Assembly (NCBI GenBank): GCA_025351325.1
Contig: JANXWE010000140.1
Coordinates: 1-49,576, forward strand
From: Fimbriiglobus sp.
GTDB lineage: Bacteria > Planctomycetota > Planctomycetia > Gemmatales > Gemmataceae
Reading direction: 5' to 3'
DNA length: 49,576 nucleotides
Shown piece after piece: positions 8,362 through 17,020 of the stretch. Under the pieces are notes generated by a model. The model saw only the letters and a list, made by a program, of their open reading frames with translations, was not told where the DNA came from and did not search any database. Each line of letters opens with the position of its first letter. Position 1 is the first letter of the stretch. A program made the translations under genes and the position numbers.

Positions 8362-8952
8362 ATGGCCGTCCACGTTCAAAAAGAGGCGCCCGCCTTCACC
8401 ACGCAAGCCGTTGTCCACGGCGAATTCAAAGCCGTGAGCTTGGCCGATTACAAAGGCAAGTGCGTCGTTCTGTTCTTCTACCCGCTCGACTTCACGTTCG
8501 TCTGCCCGACCGAAATCATCGCCTTCAGCGACCGGATCGACGAGTTCACCAAACGCGACACCGTCGTTTTGGGTTGCAGTACCGATAGCCGCTTTAGCCA
8601 TAAGGCCTGGATCGACACGCCACGCACCAAAGGGGGCCTTGGCGAACTGAAGTACCCGCTGCTCGAAGACTTGACCAAGTCGATTGCCACGAATTACGGC
8701 GTGCTCATCGAAGGGGTCGGCGTCGCCCTCCGCGGTCTGTTTGTCATCGACAAAACGGGCATCGTCCGGCACATCACCATCAACGATTTGCCGCTCGGCC
8801 GCAGCGTCGACGAGGTCCTGCGGTTGATCGATGCGTTGCAGCACTTCGAGAAGCACGGCGAAGTCTGCCCGGCCGACTGGAAGCCCGGCTCCTTGGCACT
8901 CAACCCGAAGAAGGCCAGCGAGTACTTTGAGAAGGCGAATGCGAAGGCTTAA
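8362..8952 (+). CDS. Typical 2-Cys peroxiredoxin (AhpC/Prx family)
   Basis: The 196-residue enzyme reduces hydrogen peroxide and organic peroxides in the cytoplasm using thiol electrons. The peroxidatic site is [14 protein letters not shown] with C48, and the resolving cysteine is in GEVCPADW (C169), as in typical dimeric 2-Cys peroxiredoxins. Length and the C-terminal helix (YFEKAN) match the family. No reductase partner (AhpF, thioredoxin reductase) is in the window, so the electron donor is unknown. It is flanked by inverted-repeat elements, suggesting it is transcribed alone. Confidence 0.94.
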   Translation: MAVHVQKEAPAFTTQAVVHGEFKAVSLADYKGKCVVLFFYPLDFTFVCPTEIIAFSDRIDEFTKRDTVVLGCSTDSRFSHKAWIDTPRTKGGLGELKYPLLEDLTKSIATNYGVLIEGVGVALRGLFVIDKTGIVRHITINDLPLGRSVDEVLRLIDALQHFEKHGEVCPADWKPGSLALNPKKASEYFEKANAKA

Positions 8953-8962
8953 GGGCGAATTA

Positions 8963-9518
8963 AGATTTTGAACCGCGGAGACGCAGAAGCGCGGAGGAAG
9001 GCAAAAATTGGTATTATGCCCGATCCCGATGTTACCTGTGTATTTGCGCAGTTCAAAAATCTTGACTTTCAGAATGAGTAGCAATGACTGTCATCCCGGA
9101 CGACTTGAACCGATTGGTCGAACGGGTGATTGGGGCCGCGATTGAGGTGCATCGAGCACTCGGCCCAGGGTATTTGGAAAAAACCTATGAAGAAGCCATG
9201 GCTCATGAATTTGGGCTATGCACAATCGTTTTCGCACGTCAGCACCCCGTCGCTGTTGTTTACAAAGGACATCCTTGCGGCGATGGGAAGCTCGACTTCC
9301 TCGTTGAAGACCGGCTGATCATCGAACTCAAGACCATTGATCGGTTCGGGGATATCCACACGGCCCAAGTCATGGCTTACCTCAAAGCCACGGGGCTCGA
9401 CTTGGGTTTGCTCCTGAATTTCAACGTTCCCGCAATGCGCGATGGCGTCAAACGGGTGATTCGTTCTTCCAAAAATCCCTGATCTGTTCTTACTCCGCGT
9501 CTCTGCGGTTCAAAATCT
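8963..9518. repeat. Inverted-repeat element carrying a GxxExxY gene
   Basis: The left arm (8963-9000) and the right arm (9493-9518) match the arms of the element at 7658-7832: AGATTTTGAACCGC then GAGACGC. They lie in inverted orientation around the GxxExxY gene at 9084-9482. A further partial right end (GCAGTTCAAAAATCTTG, 9047-9063) sits just before the gene, so the left part may itself be a small composite copy. The outer right end abuts the lysS stop codon. Confidence 0.65.
9084..9482 (+). CDS. GxxExxY protein
   Basis: This 132-residue protein contains the signature GYLEKTYEEAM (residues about 30-40) within the family's usual opening (RVIGAAIEVHRALGPGYLEK). It continues with VYKGHPCGDGKLDFLVEDRL, an IELK motif and the C-terminal LLNFNVPAMRDGVKRVIR. 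The central D-LVEDRLIIELK pattern resembles the PD-(D/E)xK nuclease core, and a nuclease-like fold has been suggested for the family, but activity is not established. These proteins occur in many scattered copies in Planctomycetes and cyanobacteria. Here the gene is enclosed by inverted repeats that also occur without it at 7658-7832, which hints that gene and repeat travel together. Confidence 0.88.
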   Translation: MTVIPDDLNRLVERVIGAAIEVHRALGPGYLEKTYEEAMAHEFGLCTIVFARQHPVAVVYKGHPCGDGKLDFLVEDRLIIELKTIDRFGDIHTAQVMAYLKATGLDLGLLLNFNVPAMRDGVKRVIRSSKNP

Positions 9519-9519
9519 C

Positions 9520-11052
9520 CTATTTCGTTTCTGGACGAAGCAGCGGGAACAAGATCACGTCGCGGATGGTTGTCGTGTTCGTCAGCAGCATCACCAGGCG
9601 GTCGATGCCGATGCCGAGTCCGCCGGCGGGGGGCATGCCGTGCCGAAGTGCCCTCACAAAATCGTCGTCCATTTTGGCCATGCTGTCGTCGGCGTTCATC
9701 CCCGTCAGTTGCTCGCGGAAGGTCGCTTCCTGCGTGATCGGGTCGTTCAATTCCGTGTAGGCATTCGCCAGTTCCATGCCCGCGATGTACAGTTCGAACC
9801 GTTCGGCGAGCTTGGGATTCTCACGCTTGCGTTTGGTCAGTGGGCAGAGCGCCGCCGGGTAGTCGTAGACGAACGTCGGCTGATGACTCTTCGCCAACTC
9901 CGGCTCGCACAGGTGCTCGAACAGTTCGTGGACGAGCACTTCATGCTGTTTCGGTGTACTCGTGCCGGCTTTGGTGTCGCGCAGTTCCAGGTGGATTTTG
10001 TTATCGGTCGCCGCCGTGCGAACTCCAACTTCGTCGAACAGATCGACGCCGACGGTTTGACGGAAGATGTCGGCGTAGAGCACCCGTGGCCACGGGCCGG
10101 TGAAGTCGATCTGGCATTCGCCGTAGGGCAGGATCTTCCCGAGTCCGAGCACGTCGACGCAGGCCCCGAACACGCCTTCGGTAAGCTCCATGATGCTGAA
10201 GAGATCCCCGTAGGCGCAGTACAGTTCGAGCATCGTGAATTCAGGGTTGTGGCGTGGGCTGATCCCCTCGTTGCGGAAGACGCGACCGATCTCGTAAACC
10301 TTTTCTAACCCGCCGACAAGCAACCTCTTGAGCGGAAGCTCGAGCGCGATCCGGACGAACAAATCGAGATCGAGGGCGTTGTGATGTGTGTCGAATGGTC
10401 GGGCCGCGGCGCCCCCGGCAATCGCGTGCAGCGTCGGCGTTTCGACTTCCACATACCCTTGGTCGTCGAGGTGGTTGCGGATGGTGCGGACGATCTTCAC
10501 GCGCTGTTGGATGCGTTTCAGCGTCTCCGGGGTGTAGATCATGTCGAGGTAGCGGTGCCGGAGGCGGTACTCCATGTCGCCGAGACCGAAGACATCTTTC
10601 GGGTGCGGTTCGAGCGACTTCGTGAGGAACGTCAACTGGTCGACTTGGATCGTCAGTTCGCCCACTTTGGTTTTGCCGAACTCGCCGCTCACGCCGACGA
10701 TGTCGCCGAGGTCGAGGAGGTTTAGTACCTTCCATTCGAGTTCGCTGACCTTGTTCACCCGAATCATCAGTTGGATGCGGCCGCTCTGATCCCAGAGTTC
10801 CAAGAAGTGCAATTTACCACCGGTGCGGTGCCGCACGATCCGGCCAGCCGCCGTGACGCGCTGCCCCTGCGGATTGGCGTCGTCGAACGGCAGCGGCTCG
10901 AGCAAGCGGATCTCGCCGATGGGCGTGCGGCCATCGAACCGCTGGCCCCACGGGTCGATGCCGAGCGCTTCGAGCTGACGGAGTTTGTCGAGGCGGACAC
11001 TGGCCTGATCGGTTTCGACGGCGGGCACTGGGTTCTTCGGAGCATCGGCCAC
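9520..11052 (-). CDS. lysS: Lysyl-tRNA synthetase, class II
   Basis: This 510-residue enzyme charges tRNA-Lys with lysine. The N-terminal OB-fold anticodon-binding domain covers about residues 55-170 (RVTAAGRIVRHRTGGKLHFL). The class II catalytic core follows: motif 1 near RYLDMIYTPETL, motif 2 in FRNEGISPRHNPEFTMLE and motif 3 in GLGIGIDRLVMLL close to the C-terminus. Length and order match bacterial LysS. It is transcribed leftwards, divergent from the P-II gene, and its stop touches the inverted-repeat element at 8963-9518. Confidence 0.96.
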   Translation of the reverse strand: MADAPKNPVPAVETDQASVRLDKLRQLEALGIDPWGQRFDGRTPIGEIRLLEPLPFDDANPQGQRVTAAGRIVRHRTGGKLHFLELWDQSGRIQLMIRVNKVSELEWKVLNLLDLGDIVGVSGEFGKTKVGELTIQVDQLTFLTKSLEPHPKDVFGLGDMEYRLRHRYLDMIYTPETLKRIQQRVKIVRTIRNHLDDQGYVEVETPTLHAIAGGAAARPFDTHHNALDLDLFVRIALELPLKRLLVGGLEKVYEIGRVFRNEGISPRHNPEFTMLELYCAYGDLFSIMELTEGVFGACVDVLGLGKILPYGECQIDFTGPWPRVLYADIFRQTVGVDLFDEVGVRTAATDNKIHLELRDTKAGTSTPKQHEVLVHELFEHLCEPELAKSHQPTFVYDYPAALCPLTKRKRENPKLAERFELYIAGMELANAYTELNDPITQEATFREQLTGMNADDSMAKMDDDFVRALRHGMPPAGGLGIGIDRLVMLLTNTTTIRDVILFPLLRPETK

Positions 11053-11163
11053 GGCAAGCCTCGGTCAATGGAGATTGGTCGTATGGACTCTGACATTTTA
11101 GGAAGCGGTGCCCCCGTCGGCGGGGATTGGCGATAGAGTGATGGCAACGAAGAGAGGTTCGCC

Positions 11164-11490
11164 ATGCCCGATGAATTCAAGCAGCTCGTAATCGTGGTCA
11201 AACCGTTCCGCGCGGCGGCGGTGCTCCAAGCGTGCGCCGAACTCGGCGTCGATGCCGGGATCGTCCGCGAAGCCAAGGGGTTCGGCCGGCAGAAGGGCTA
11301 CCTCGACCGTTACAAGGGAAGCGAGTACAGCACGGCCTATTTGCCGAAGGTCGAGATCACCACGTGGGTGGCGGCCGAGAAGTTCGACGAACTCGCGGAG
11401 AAGATCGCCAAGGCCGCACGCACCGGTCGCATCGGCGATGGGAAGATCTTCGTCGTGCCGAGTGCTTGGCCCCACGAAATCGAGTTTTGA
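11164..11490 (+). CDS. P-II family nitrogen regulatory protein (GlnB/GlnK-like)
   Basis: The 108-residue protein matches the trimeric P-II signal proteins that sense 2-oxoglutarate and ATP/ADP. The T-loop is present (GFGRQKGYLDRYKGSEY with the modifiable tyrosine in SEY, then LPKVEI), as is the B-loop (ARTGRIGDGKIFVVP). The length is close to the usual 112. No ammonium transporter or glutamine synthetase lies beside it, which is unusual for GlnK. Instead an amidohydrolase starts three bases after its stop, so the two are probably cotranscribed. An AGAGAGG-like purine run upstream supports the ATG. Confidence 0.88.
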   Translation: MPDEFKQLVIVVKPFRAAAVLQACAELGVDAGIVREAKGFGRQKGYLDRYKGSEYSTAYLPKVEITTWVAAEKFDELAEKIAKAARTGRIGDGKIFVVPSAWPHEIEF

Positions 11491-11493
11491 CCC

Positions 11494-12672
11494 GTGGACA
11501 CCCGTACTTTTACCGCCCGTTGGATTCTCCCCGTCGCCGGCCCGGCGCTGAAACACGGTACGATCACCGTACGCGGCGAACAGATCGAGTCGGTGCATCC
11601 CTTCGGTGAACGAAAAGCGGACGAGGACTTCGGCGACGCGATTATCATCCCCGGGCTGGTGAACGCCCACACGCATCTGGATTTGTCCGGGGCTGCGGGC
11701 CGTACCATTCCGGTGCCGGGCGAACCGTTCCCCGAGTGGTTGACTCGCGTGATCGCCTTCCGTCGCAGTCGCACACCAGAACAGACGACTGCGGATATTC
11801 AACGGGGCCTCGCGGAGAGTTTGCGGCACGGTGTCACCCTGCTGGGTGACATTTCCGCCGGTGGTACGAGTTGGCCCCAGTTGGTGCGAAGCCCACTTCG
11901 TGCGGTCGTCTTTTGGGAACTGATCGGGACGACGGTGGCCCGCTTCCAAACTTCTATGCACGCCGCCAGGCTCGGGACGGCGCCGCATCCTGACACGCCG
12001 TTTTGCCGTTGGGGAACCAGTCCGCATGCCCCGTACACCGTACACCGGCACGGGTACGAACTCGCGGGGCAACTGCCGGGAATCCAAGCAGTTCATTTGG
12101 CGGAATCTGCAGACGAAATGGAGCTATTGCAGTTTCGAACGGGGCCATTCGTGCCATTTCTACAAGGTCTTGGCATCTGGGAACCCGACGGGTTGATCCG
12201 CGATCCGGGTGAGTTCCTCCGAACGAACCCGGAGTCGCGGGGCCTGTTCGTCCACGGGAATTTTCTACCCGGTGACACCCCGCTGACAGCCAATCAGTCG
12301 TTGGTGATCTGCCCACGCACGCACGCCGCATTCGGACACCCACCGCACCCGTTTCGGGAGTTTCTGGCACGCGGGGTCAACGTCTGCGTCGGCACCGACA
12401 GCGCGGCGAGCAACCCGGATCTCGATGTGTTGGCGGAGTTGCAAGAATTGCACCGGCGCTACCCGGACGTGTCCGGTGAAACGTTGCTGAAGATGGGCAC
12501 GCTGAACGGAGCCAAGGCCCTCGGCTTCGACGCTGTCTGCGGCAGTTTGACCGCGGGGAAGATCGCTGACTTCGTCGTCCTGGAGTGCGTGACAACCGAC
12601 GACCCACATGAAACGTTGCTGAACGGTGCGGTGACAGCTCGCCGAACAATGTTCCGCGGTGCGTGGCGGTGA
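11494..12672 (+). CDS. Amidohydrolase family protein (cytosine deaminase/chlorohydrolase-like)
   Basis: This 392-residue metal-dependent hydrolase has the TIM-barrel amidohydrolase motifs. These are the first metal ligands in NAHTHLDLSG (H59, H61), SPHAPYTVH, a later histidine in VHLAES, and the terminal metal aspartate in VGTDSAASN. It also has the small beta-sandwich formed by both ends (LTAGKIADFVVLE). The layout suits deaminases acting on N-heterocycles, including aminodeoxyfutalosine deaminase of the alternative menaquinone route, but the substrate cannot be decided here. The start is a GTG three bases after the P-II stop. It converges on the tRNA-Gln gene, leaving only three bases between them. 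Confidence 0.8.
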   Translation: MDTRTFTARWILPVAGPALKHGTITVRGEQIESVHPFGERKADEDFGDAIIIPGLVNAHTHLDLSGAAGRTIPVPGEPFPEWLTRVIAFRRSRTPEQTTADIQRGLAESLRHGVTLLGDISAGGTSWPQLVRSPLRAVVFWELIGTTVARFQTSMHAARLGTAPHPDTPFCRWGTSPHAPYTVHRHGYELAGQLPGIQAVHLAESADEMELLQFRTGPFVPFLQGLGIWEPDGLIRDPGEFLRTNPESRGLFVHGNFLPGDTPLTANQSLVICPRTHAAFGHPPHPFREFLARGVNVCVGTDSAASNPDLDVLAELQELHRRYPDVSGETLLKMGTLNGAKALGFDAVCGSLTAGKIADFVVLECVTTDDPHETLLNGAVTARRTMFRGAWR

Positions 12673-12675
12673 CGA

Positions 12676-12747
12676 TACGGGGAGAAGGATTCGAACCTTC
12701 ACAGGACGGCTTCAAAGACCGTTGGCCTACCGTTAGCCAATCCCCGT
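12676..12747 (-). tRNA. tRNA-Gln (UUG anticodon)
   Basis: Read on the minus strand, the 72-base sequence folds as a complete cloverleaf. The acceptor stem is ACGGGGA/TCCCCGT with discriminator A. The D-stem is GGC/GCC. The anticodon stem is ACGGT/GCCGT around the loop CTTTGAA, giving anticodon TTG. The T-arm is GAAGG-TTCGAAT-CCTTC. The 3' CCA is not encoded. Confidence 0.93.
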
Positions 12748-12814
12748 GTGCCGAGAGTGACACGGATCGCGGATCGGGGTTCGCGCAACGGGTCACTCCG
12801 AATATCTTGTAAGG

Positions 12815-13186
12815 ATGAATAAGTTTCAGCCACTTACCAGCATCCGTACGGAGGCTGCGCGGCGGATGGCCCAGAAACGGATCGATGAACTTCTTCCCCA
12901 GACTCTCGATTCCGGGGGGCGGCGATACTTGGATGCACTGTCGGATCTGCTGATTTTCTATGAACGGGAATACCATCCGATTTCACCGCTCGCCCCGGAT
13001 CGATTGTCGGCGAACCTACTCGAGGATCGCGGCATGTCGCAGGCCGATCTGATCCGAGCGACCGGTCTGGCCAAAGCCACCGTCAGCGACCTCGTGAGTG
13101 GCAAACGCGCATTCACTGTCGCTCAGATGCACTTGGTCGCCAAAGTCTTCAGTATTCCGGCCCATCTGTTTTTTCCGAAGGAATGA
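12815..13186 (+). CDS. XRE-family antitoxin-like DNA-binding protein, no visible toxin partner
   Basis: The 123-residue protein has an N-terminal helical arm (residues 1-60) and a C-terminal helix-turn-helix: MSQADLIRATGLAKATVSDLVSG is the recognition unit, followed by VAKVFSIPAHLFF. The pattern YEREYHPISP before the HTH is typical of HigA-type antitoxins. In such modules a toxin gene normally lies immediately upstream, but only 67 bases separate this ATG from the opposite-strand tRNA-Gln. Its stop codon overlaps the start of the mannose-6-phosphate isomerase gene (ATGA). It may be an orphan antitoxin now acting as a regulator. Confidence 0.75.
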   Translation: MNKFQPLTSIRTEAARRMAQKRIDELLPQTLDSGGRRYLDALSDLLIFYEREYHPISPLAPDRLSANLLEDRGMSQADLIRATGLAKATVSDLVSGKRAFTVAQMHLVAKVFSIPAHLFFPKE

Positions 13187-14172
13187 GGCTCGTGTCCATG
13201 TCTGTGCTACATCCCCTGCGGCTCGAACCGATCTTCAAATCGATGCTTTGGGGTGGGACGCGCTTGCCCGGATTCGTTCGATATCCGGCGCCGACGACCG
13301 ATGCCATCGGCGAAGCGTGGATGCTCTCCGACGTGGACGATTCCATTTCGATCATCGCCAACGGAGCACTCGCCGGGCGGAGTCTGCGCGAGGTGATCGC
13401 CGCGCACCCGGCGGGGATCTTCGGCTCGAAGATCCCCGCCGATGGTCGGTTTCCGCTGCTGTTCAAGTTCCTGGATGCCCGCAAAGAACTATCGGTGCAG
13501 GTTCACCCGAATGACGCCCAAGCCTTAAAATTTAAGGGGCCGGGGCATCGGGGCAAAACCGAAGCCTGGGTGATCCTCGACGCCGACCCCCGAACGAGCC
13601 GGCTCTACGCCGGGTTCAAAACGGGAACCACCGCCGCCAGTTTCCGCGCGGCGATGGCGACCAATACGATCCCCGAGACGCTGCATGCGTTCACCCCGAA
13701 GCCGGGCGATTGTGTCTTCCTCGAAGCGGGCACCGTCCACGCGATCGGCGCTGATATCTTGCTCTTCGAGGTTCAACAGACCAGCGACATCACCTACCGA
13801 CTTTACGATTGGGATCGCGTCGATGCGAAGACGGGCCAACCGCGTCCACTCCACATCGACGACGGCTTATCCTGTTCCAATTTCGATGCTGGGCCGTGCC
13901 ATCCGGTGCAACCGAAGCTCGTGGGTGACCGCCACGACGTGGTGAGCTGCCCCTACTTTAGCATCCAACATTGGCACGGTGACAATCCGGTGTCCGTGGG
14001 CCAAGCTGGGGCCTGCCGCGTCGTGGTGGCCATTCAGGGGCAGGGAACATTGGCCGGCGAACCGTTTCAAATCGGCGACGTGGTGCTGTTGCCGGCGTGC
14101 CTGGGGCCGGTGCCGGTGGTGCCGAACGGTTCACTCCGGTTCCTCGAAATCGGCCTCGGCGGGGTCGCGTGA
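13183..14172 (+). CDS. manA: Mannose-6-phosphate isomerase, class I
   Basis: This 329-residue enzyme interconverts mannose 6-phosphate and fructose 6-phosphate. The zinc site is visible in QVHPNDAQA and in GKTEAWVIL, with a further histidine in GTVHAIGADILLFEVQQ; the active-site stretch ITYRLYDWDR follows. The length fits the short bacterial class I form. The longest frame starts at 13183, overlapping the upstream stop, but MSVLHPLRLEPIF at 13198 aligns better with family N-termini and has GAGG upstream, so the true start may be five codons later. Its stop overlaps the start of the next gene, so the two are coupled. Confidence 0.9.
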   Translation: MRLVSMSVLHPLRLEPIFKSMLWGGTRLPGFVRYPAPTTDAIGEAWMLSDVDDSISIIANGALAGRSLREVIAAHPAGIFGSKIPADGRFPLLFKFLDARKELSVQVHPNDAQALKFKGPGHRGKTEAWVILDADPRTSRLYAGFKTGTTAASFRAAMATNTIPETLHAFTPKPGDCVFLEAGTVHAIGADILLFEVQQTSDITYRLYDWDRVDAKTGQPRPLHIDDGLSCSNFDAGPCHPVQPKLVGDRHDVVSCPYFSIQHWHGDNPVSVGQAGACRVVVAIQGQGTLAGEPFQIGDVVLLPACLGPVPVVPNGSLRFLEIGLGGVA

Positions 14173-14846
14173 TGCTGATTGATATGAACGCCGATCTCGG
14201 GGAGGGTGCCGGGCACGATGCGGGGCTGATGCGCTGGATCACCTCGGCGAACATCTGTTGCGGGGCGCACGCCGGCAGCCCCGAGGAAATGCGAGTGACG
14301 GTGGAACTCGCCCAGCGACAGGGCGTGGTGATCGGTGCCCATCCGGGTTACGCGGATCGGGCCAACTTCGGCCGCGTCGTACTTGAACTGGCTCCGCATG
14401 CGGTGAAGAGCCTCTGTTTCCAGCAGATCGCCGCACTGGTGATGGCCGGCGCCGAAGTGAAATACGTGAAGCCGCACGGGGCGCTCTACCACCGGGCCAT
14501 GCAAGACGAGGGCACGGCGTGGGGCGTCGCCCAAGCGGCGGAGGGCTTTTCCCTGCCGTGTGTCGGGTTGCCGGGGTCGTGTTTGGCAGTCGCTTGCGAG
14601 ACGTTCGTTGCCGAAGGGTTTGCGGATCGCCGGTACCGACCTGATGGTACTCTGATGCCACGCGATCAACCCGATGCGATGATCGCGGATGTTCAGGAAG
14701 CATTGGAACAAGTCGAACGGCTGATCGGCACGCAGAGCGTCCGGACGATCTGCGTCCACGGGGACAACCCGGCGGCGCTCGAATTCGTGCGGACAATCCG
14801 GGAACGATTGTCGGCGCGGGGACATACCTTCCGCGCGTTCGCCTGA
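14172..14846 (+). CDS. pxpA: 5-oxoprolinase subunit A (LamB/YcsF family)
   Basis: The 224-residue protein opens with the family signature MLIDMNADLGEG and continues with NICCGAHAGSPEEM, GAHPGYADRANFGR, YVKPHGALYHRA and the terminal ICVHGDNPAALEFV. PxpA works with PxpB and PxpC in ATP-dependent conversion of 5-oxoproline to glutamate. No pxpB or pxpC is in the window, so the partners must lie elsewhere or the protein acts differently. The ATG overlaps the manA stop (TGATG), which fixes the start. Upstream in-frame codons run through manA. Confidence 0.9.
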   Translation: MLIDMNADLGEGAGHDAGLMRWITSANICCGAHAGSPEEMRVTVELAQRQGVVIGAHPGYADRANFGRVVLELAPHAVKSLCFQQIAALVMAGAEVKYVKPHGALYHRAMQDEGTAWGVAQAAEGFSLPCVGLPGSCLAVACETFVAEGFADRRYRPDGTLMPRDQPDAMIADVQEALEQVERLIGTQSVRTICVHGDNPAALEFVRTIRERLSARGHTFRAFA

Positions 14847-14850
14847 TCGG

Positions 14851-16899
14851 TTACTTCTTGGCCAAACCCTCGGGTGTCGGCACCAGCAAAATGGGTTTCT
14901 TGCTCGATTGGGCGTCCTTCGATTGGTTTGTCGCCGTGCTCCCAAACAACTTGGTGTGAACCGCGACGGCTTTCCCCTTGGAATCGGGCATCGCCATCAG
15001 CCACACGGAACCGATCACCGGATCGAAAAGCACTTGGCCCGGTTCGACGTTGACATAAGCCACCGTGGTTTTCTTGGGCAAATCAAAGAGCAGCGCCGAG
15101 CCGTTGACGCCGAAGCCGACGGCCAAGATGGTATCCCCGACCATCCAGCGGATATACGTCGGTGTCCCTGCGTCCGCCGGTAGTGCAATCCTCCAACTCG
15201 CCTTGGCCTGCGACGACTCGGGCTTGATAGCACGATCCAACACAAGCAATTCGTAGCCTTTGCTTCCTTCGGGCTGATGGACTAGGGCCGTGAGCGCCTT
15301 GCCCTCCGAATCGTTGGAACCCGCCACCACCGTTGGGATTCCGCCCTTTGGGGGCAGAGTCGTGGTGGCCGGCCCCGATTCTCCGGTCAGCCAATTCACC
15401 CGCCGAAGTGAGTCTTTGCCGGCGATGAGTCCGGTCTTGGCACTCAGGGTTCGAACTTCGACGGCGACCGGACTCGGGCGTGGATTCTCCTTGCCGGTGA
15501 CGGTGCGCGCTTTCGATTCCACGTTCCAAACATCGACGACCCCCAGGCGATCCACGACGGCGAGCGTGGTTCCTTTCATATCGCCGAAGGCGAGAGATGC
15601 GATCTCCTTGCGTTCAGGCAAACCAGCGTAGATGTCGACACCGTCCATGATTTTGGTTTTGGAATCGAAGTCGTACACGGTGAGCCGGCCGGCGGGGGCT
15701 TCGATGGCGATGCGGGAGCCGGTGTCGTTGAGGTCGAACACGCGAGCGCCGATGAAGCTATCGGCGGGAACCGTGAATTCCGTCGTTTTCTTCGATTTGA
15801 AGTCGAGGTACGCCACGGTGTCTTCGGCCCCGCGCCCGTTGAAACCGAGCTGCGTCCGAAACACCGCTAACACTCCAGGCATGGCAATGTTATCGAAGTA
15901 GCGAACCTGCCGGGCCGTATCCATGTTGAACCGGAGCGGGTAGCGATCGCCCGCTTCCAAGACTTCGGCGGGATTGGCCCCACCAGCCGGGAGAGTGATT
16001 TCAGCCGTCATCGGTGCCACTGGTTCTACTGGTATGGCTTGTTTCCCACTTGGTATCGATGCGGCCGCTGGTACAACCGGAACGGTTTCTTTCCCACTTG
16101 GTTTCACCATCCGAGCCGCACTGCTGGCGGGCTTCGGTTCCTCTTTCGGCGGCACGATGTTACCAGGCCCTACTGTCACCGTCGCTTTGGCGACGGCTTC
16201 GGTCGTCGACTTCGCGAAGAAGAACACCCCCGCCGCGACGCCGCCGCAACCGATCAACAGCCCGGTGGCAATCCCCCCGAAGATGTACAGCATCTTCCGA
16301 CTCTTCGCGGGCGCCTTCGTCCCTCGTGCGGGACTCCGTTCTTCTGCTCGGTAGCTCCGCTTCTTCACAGGCACCGACTTCGGTGCAACGACCTCTTCTT
16401 CCTCTTCCACCGGCGCTGCGAACGGTGTCGATTCCTCGAACGAGAACTGCGCGGCATGAAGCGGTACGGCGCCATGACCCGGCGCAGTATCTTCCGAAGC
16501 TCCCGGCATCGCAAACGTCGGTTCCCCACCGACCAACTGGTCGACTTCAGTTTTTTGAAGCGGTGGTAGCTTCTTGGCTTTGGCCTTCTCTTTCAGCTCC
16601 GATTTCGGTGGATCGCTCGTGAACCCGAATGGATCATTCGGGTTCGCTTCGCCTCGCATCGGGGGTAGTGGCGTGTGATCGTTCGCCACCGCGACAGCCA
16701 TTTTTAGCTCCGCAGTCTGCGGGAGTCGGATTTCTTGCACCGAGAGTTGGTCGGTTTCGCCGACGGGGTCAACCGCGACCCCCACGCTGGGCACTTTGAA
16801 CTTTTCTTGGCACTTCTTGCAGCGCACGTTCCGACCCGCCACTTCGTCTGGGGCGCGCAGTTTGGAATGACACTTCGGACACATCACGTCGACGGGCAT
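14851..16899 (-). CDS. Zinc-ribbon, single-pass membrane protein with beta-propeller-like domain
   Basis: The 682-residue protein starts with a zinc ribbon (CPKC at 7-10 and CKKC at 27-30). An acidic and proline-rich linker follows, with a glutamate run near 165-170, and then one transmembrane helix at about 203-229. The large C-terminal part (about 300-660) reads as repeated beta-strand units (RIAIEAPAGRLTVYDFDSKT; TTLAVVDRLGVVDVWNVESK) like WD40/PQQ propellers. The zinc ribbon would sit in the cytoplasm and the propeller outside. This architecture, a short zinc ribbon joined to a variable extracellular domain, is common in Gemmata-type genomes. Its function is unknown. It is convergent with pxpA, four bases apart. 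Confidence 0.75.
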   Translation of the reverse strand: MPVDVMCPKCHSKLRAPDEVAGRNVRCKKCQEKFKVPSVGVAVDPVGETDQLSVQEIRLPQTAELKMAVAVANDHTPLPPMRGEANPNDPFGFTSDPPKSELKEKAKAKKLPPLQKTEVDQLVGGEPTFAMPGASEDTAPGHGAVPLHAAQFSFEESTPFAAPVEEEEEVVAPKSVPVKKRSYRAEERSPARGTKAPAKSRKMLYIFGGIATGLLIGCGGVAAGVFFFAKSTTEAVAKATVTVGPGNIVPPKEEPKPASSAARMVKPSGKETVPVVPAAASIPSGKQAIPVEPVAPMTAEITLPAGGANPAEVLEAGDRYPLRFNMDTARQVRYFDNIAMPGVLAVFRTQLGFNGRGAEDTVAYLDFKSKKTTEFTVPADSFIGARVFDLNDTGSRIAIEAPAGRLTVYDFDSKTKIMDGVDIYAGLPERKEIASLAFGDMKGTTLAVVDRLGVVDVWNVESKARTVTGKENPRPSPVAVEVRTLSAKTGLIAGKDSLRRVNWLTGESGPATTTLPPKGGIPTVVAGSNDSEGKALTALVHQPEGSKGYELLVLDRAIKPESSQAKASWRIALPADAGTPTYIRWMVGDTILAVGFGVNGSALLFDLPKKTTVAYVNVEPGQVLFDPVIGSVWLMAMPDSKGKAVAVHTKLFGSTATNQSKDAQSSKKPILLVPTPEGLAKK

Positions 16900-17020
16900 G
16901 GGCGAACCCTAACGTTCTTGAACACGAGACTTGTCGCTCCAATCTACACCCGGTCGAATCGCCATGCAACGACTTCCGGCGGCTTCTTGACAATTTCCCG
17001 GCGGAACCGAAAATCTCACC

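Noticed and set aside
16987-16992. TTGACA as a promoter for the MBL hydrolase
   Set aside because: At 17-base spacing the -10 position reads AAAATC and would leave almost no leader, so the match is probably chance.
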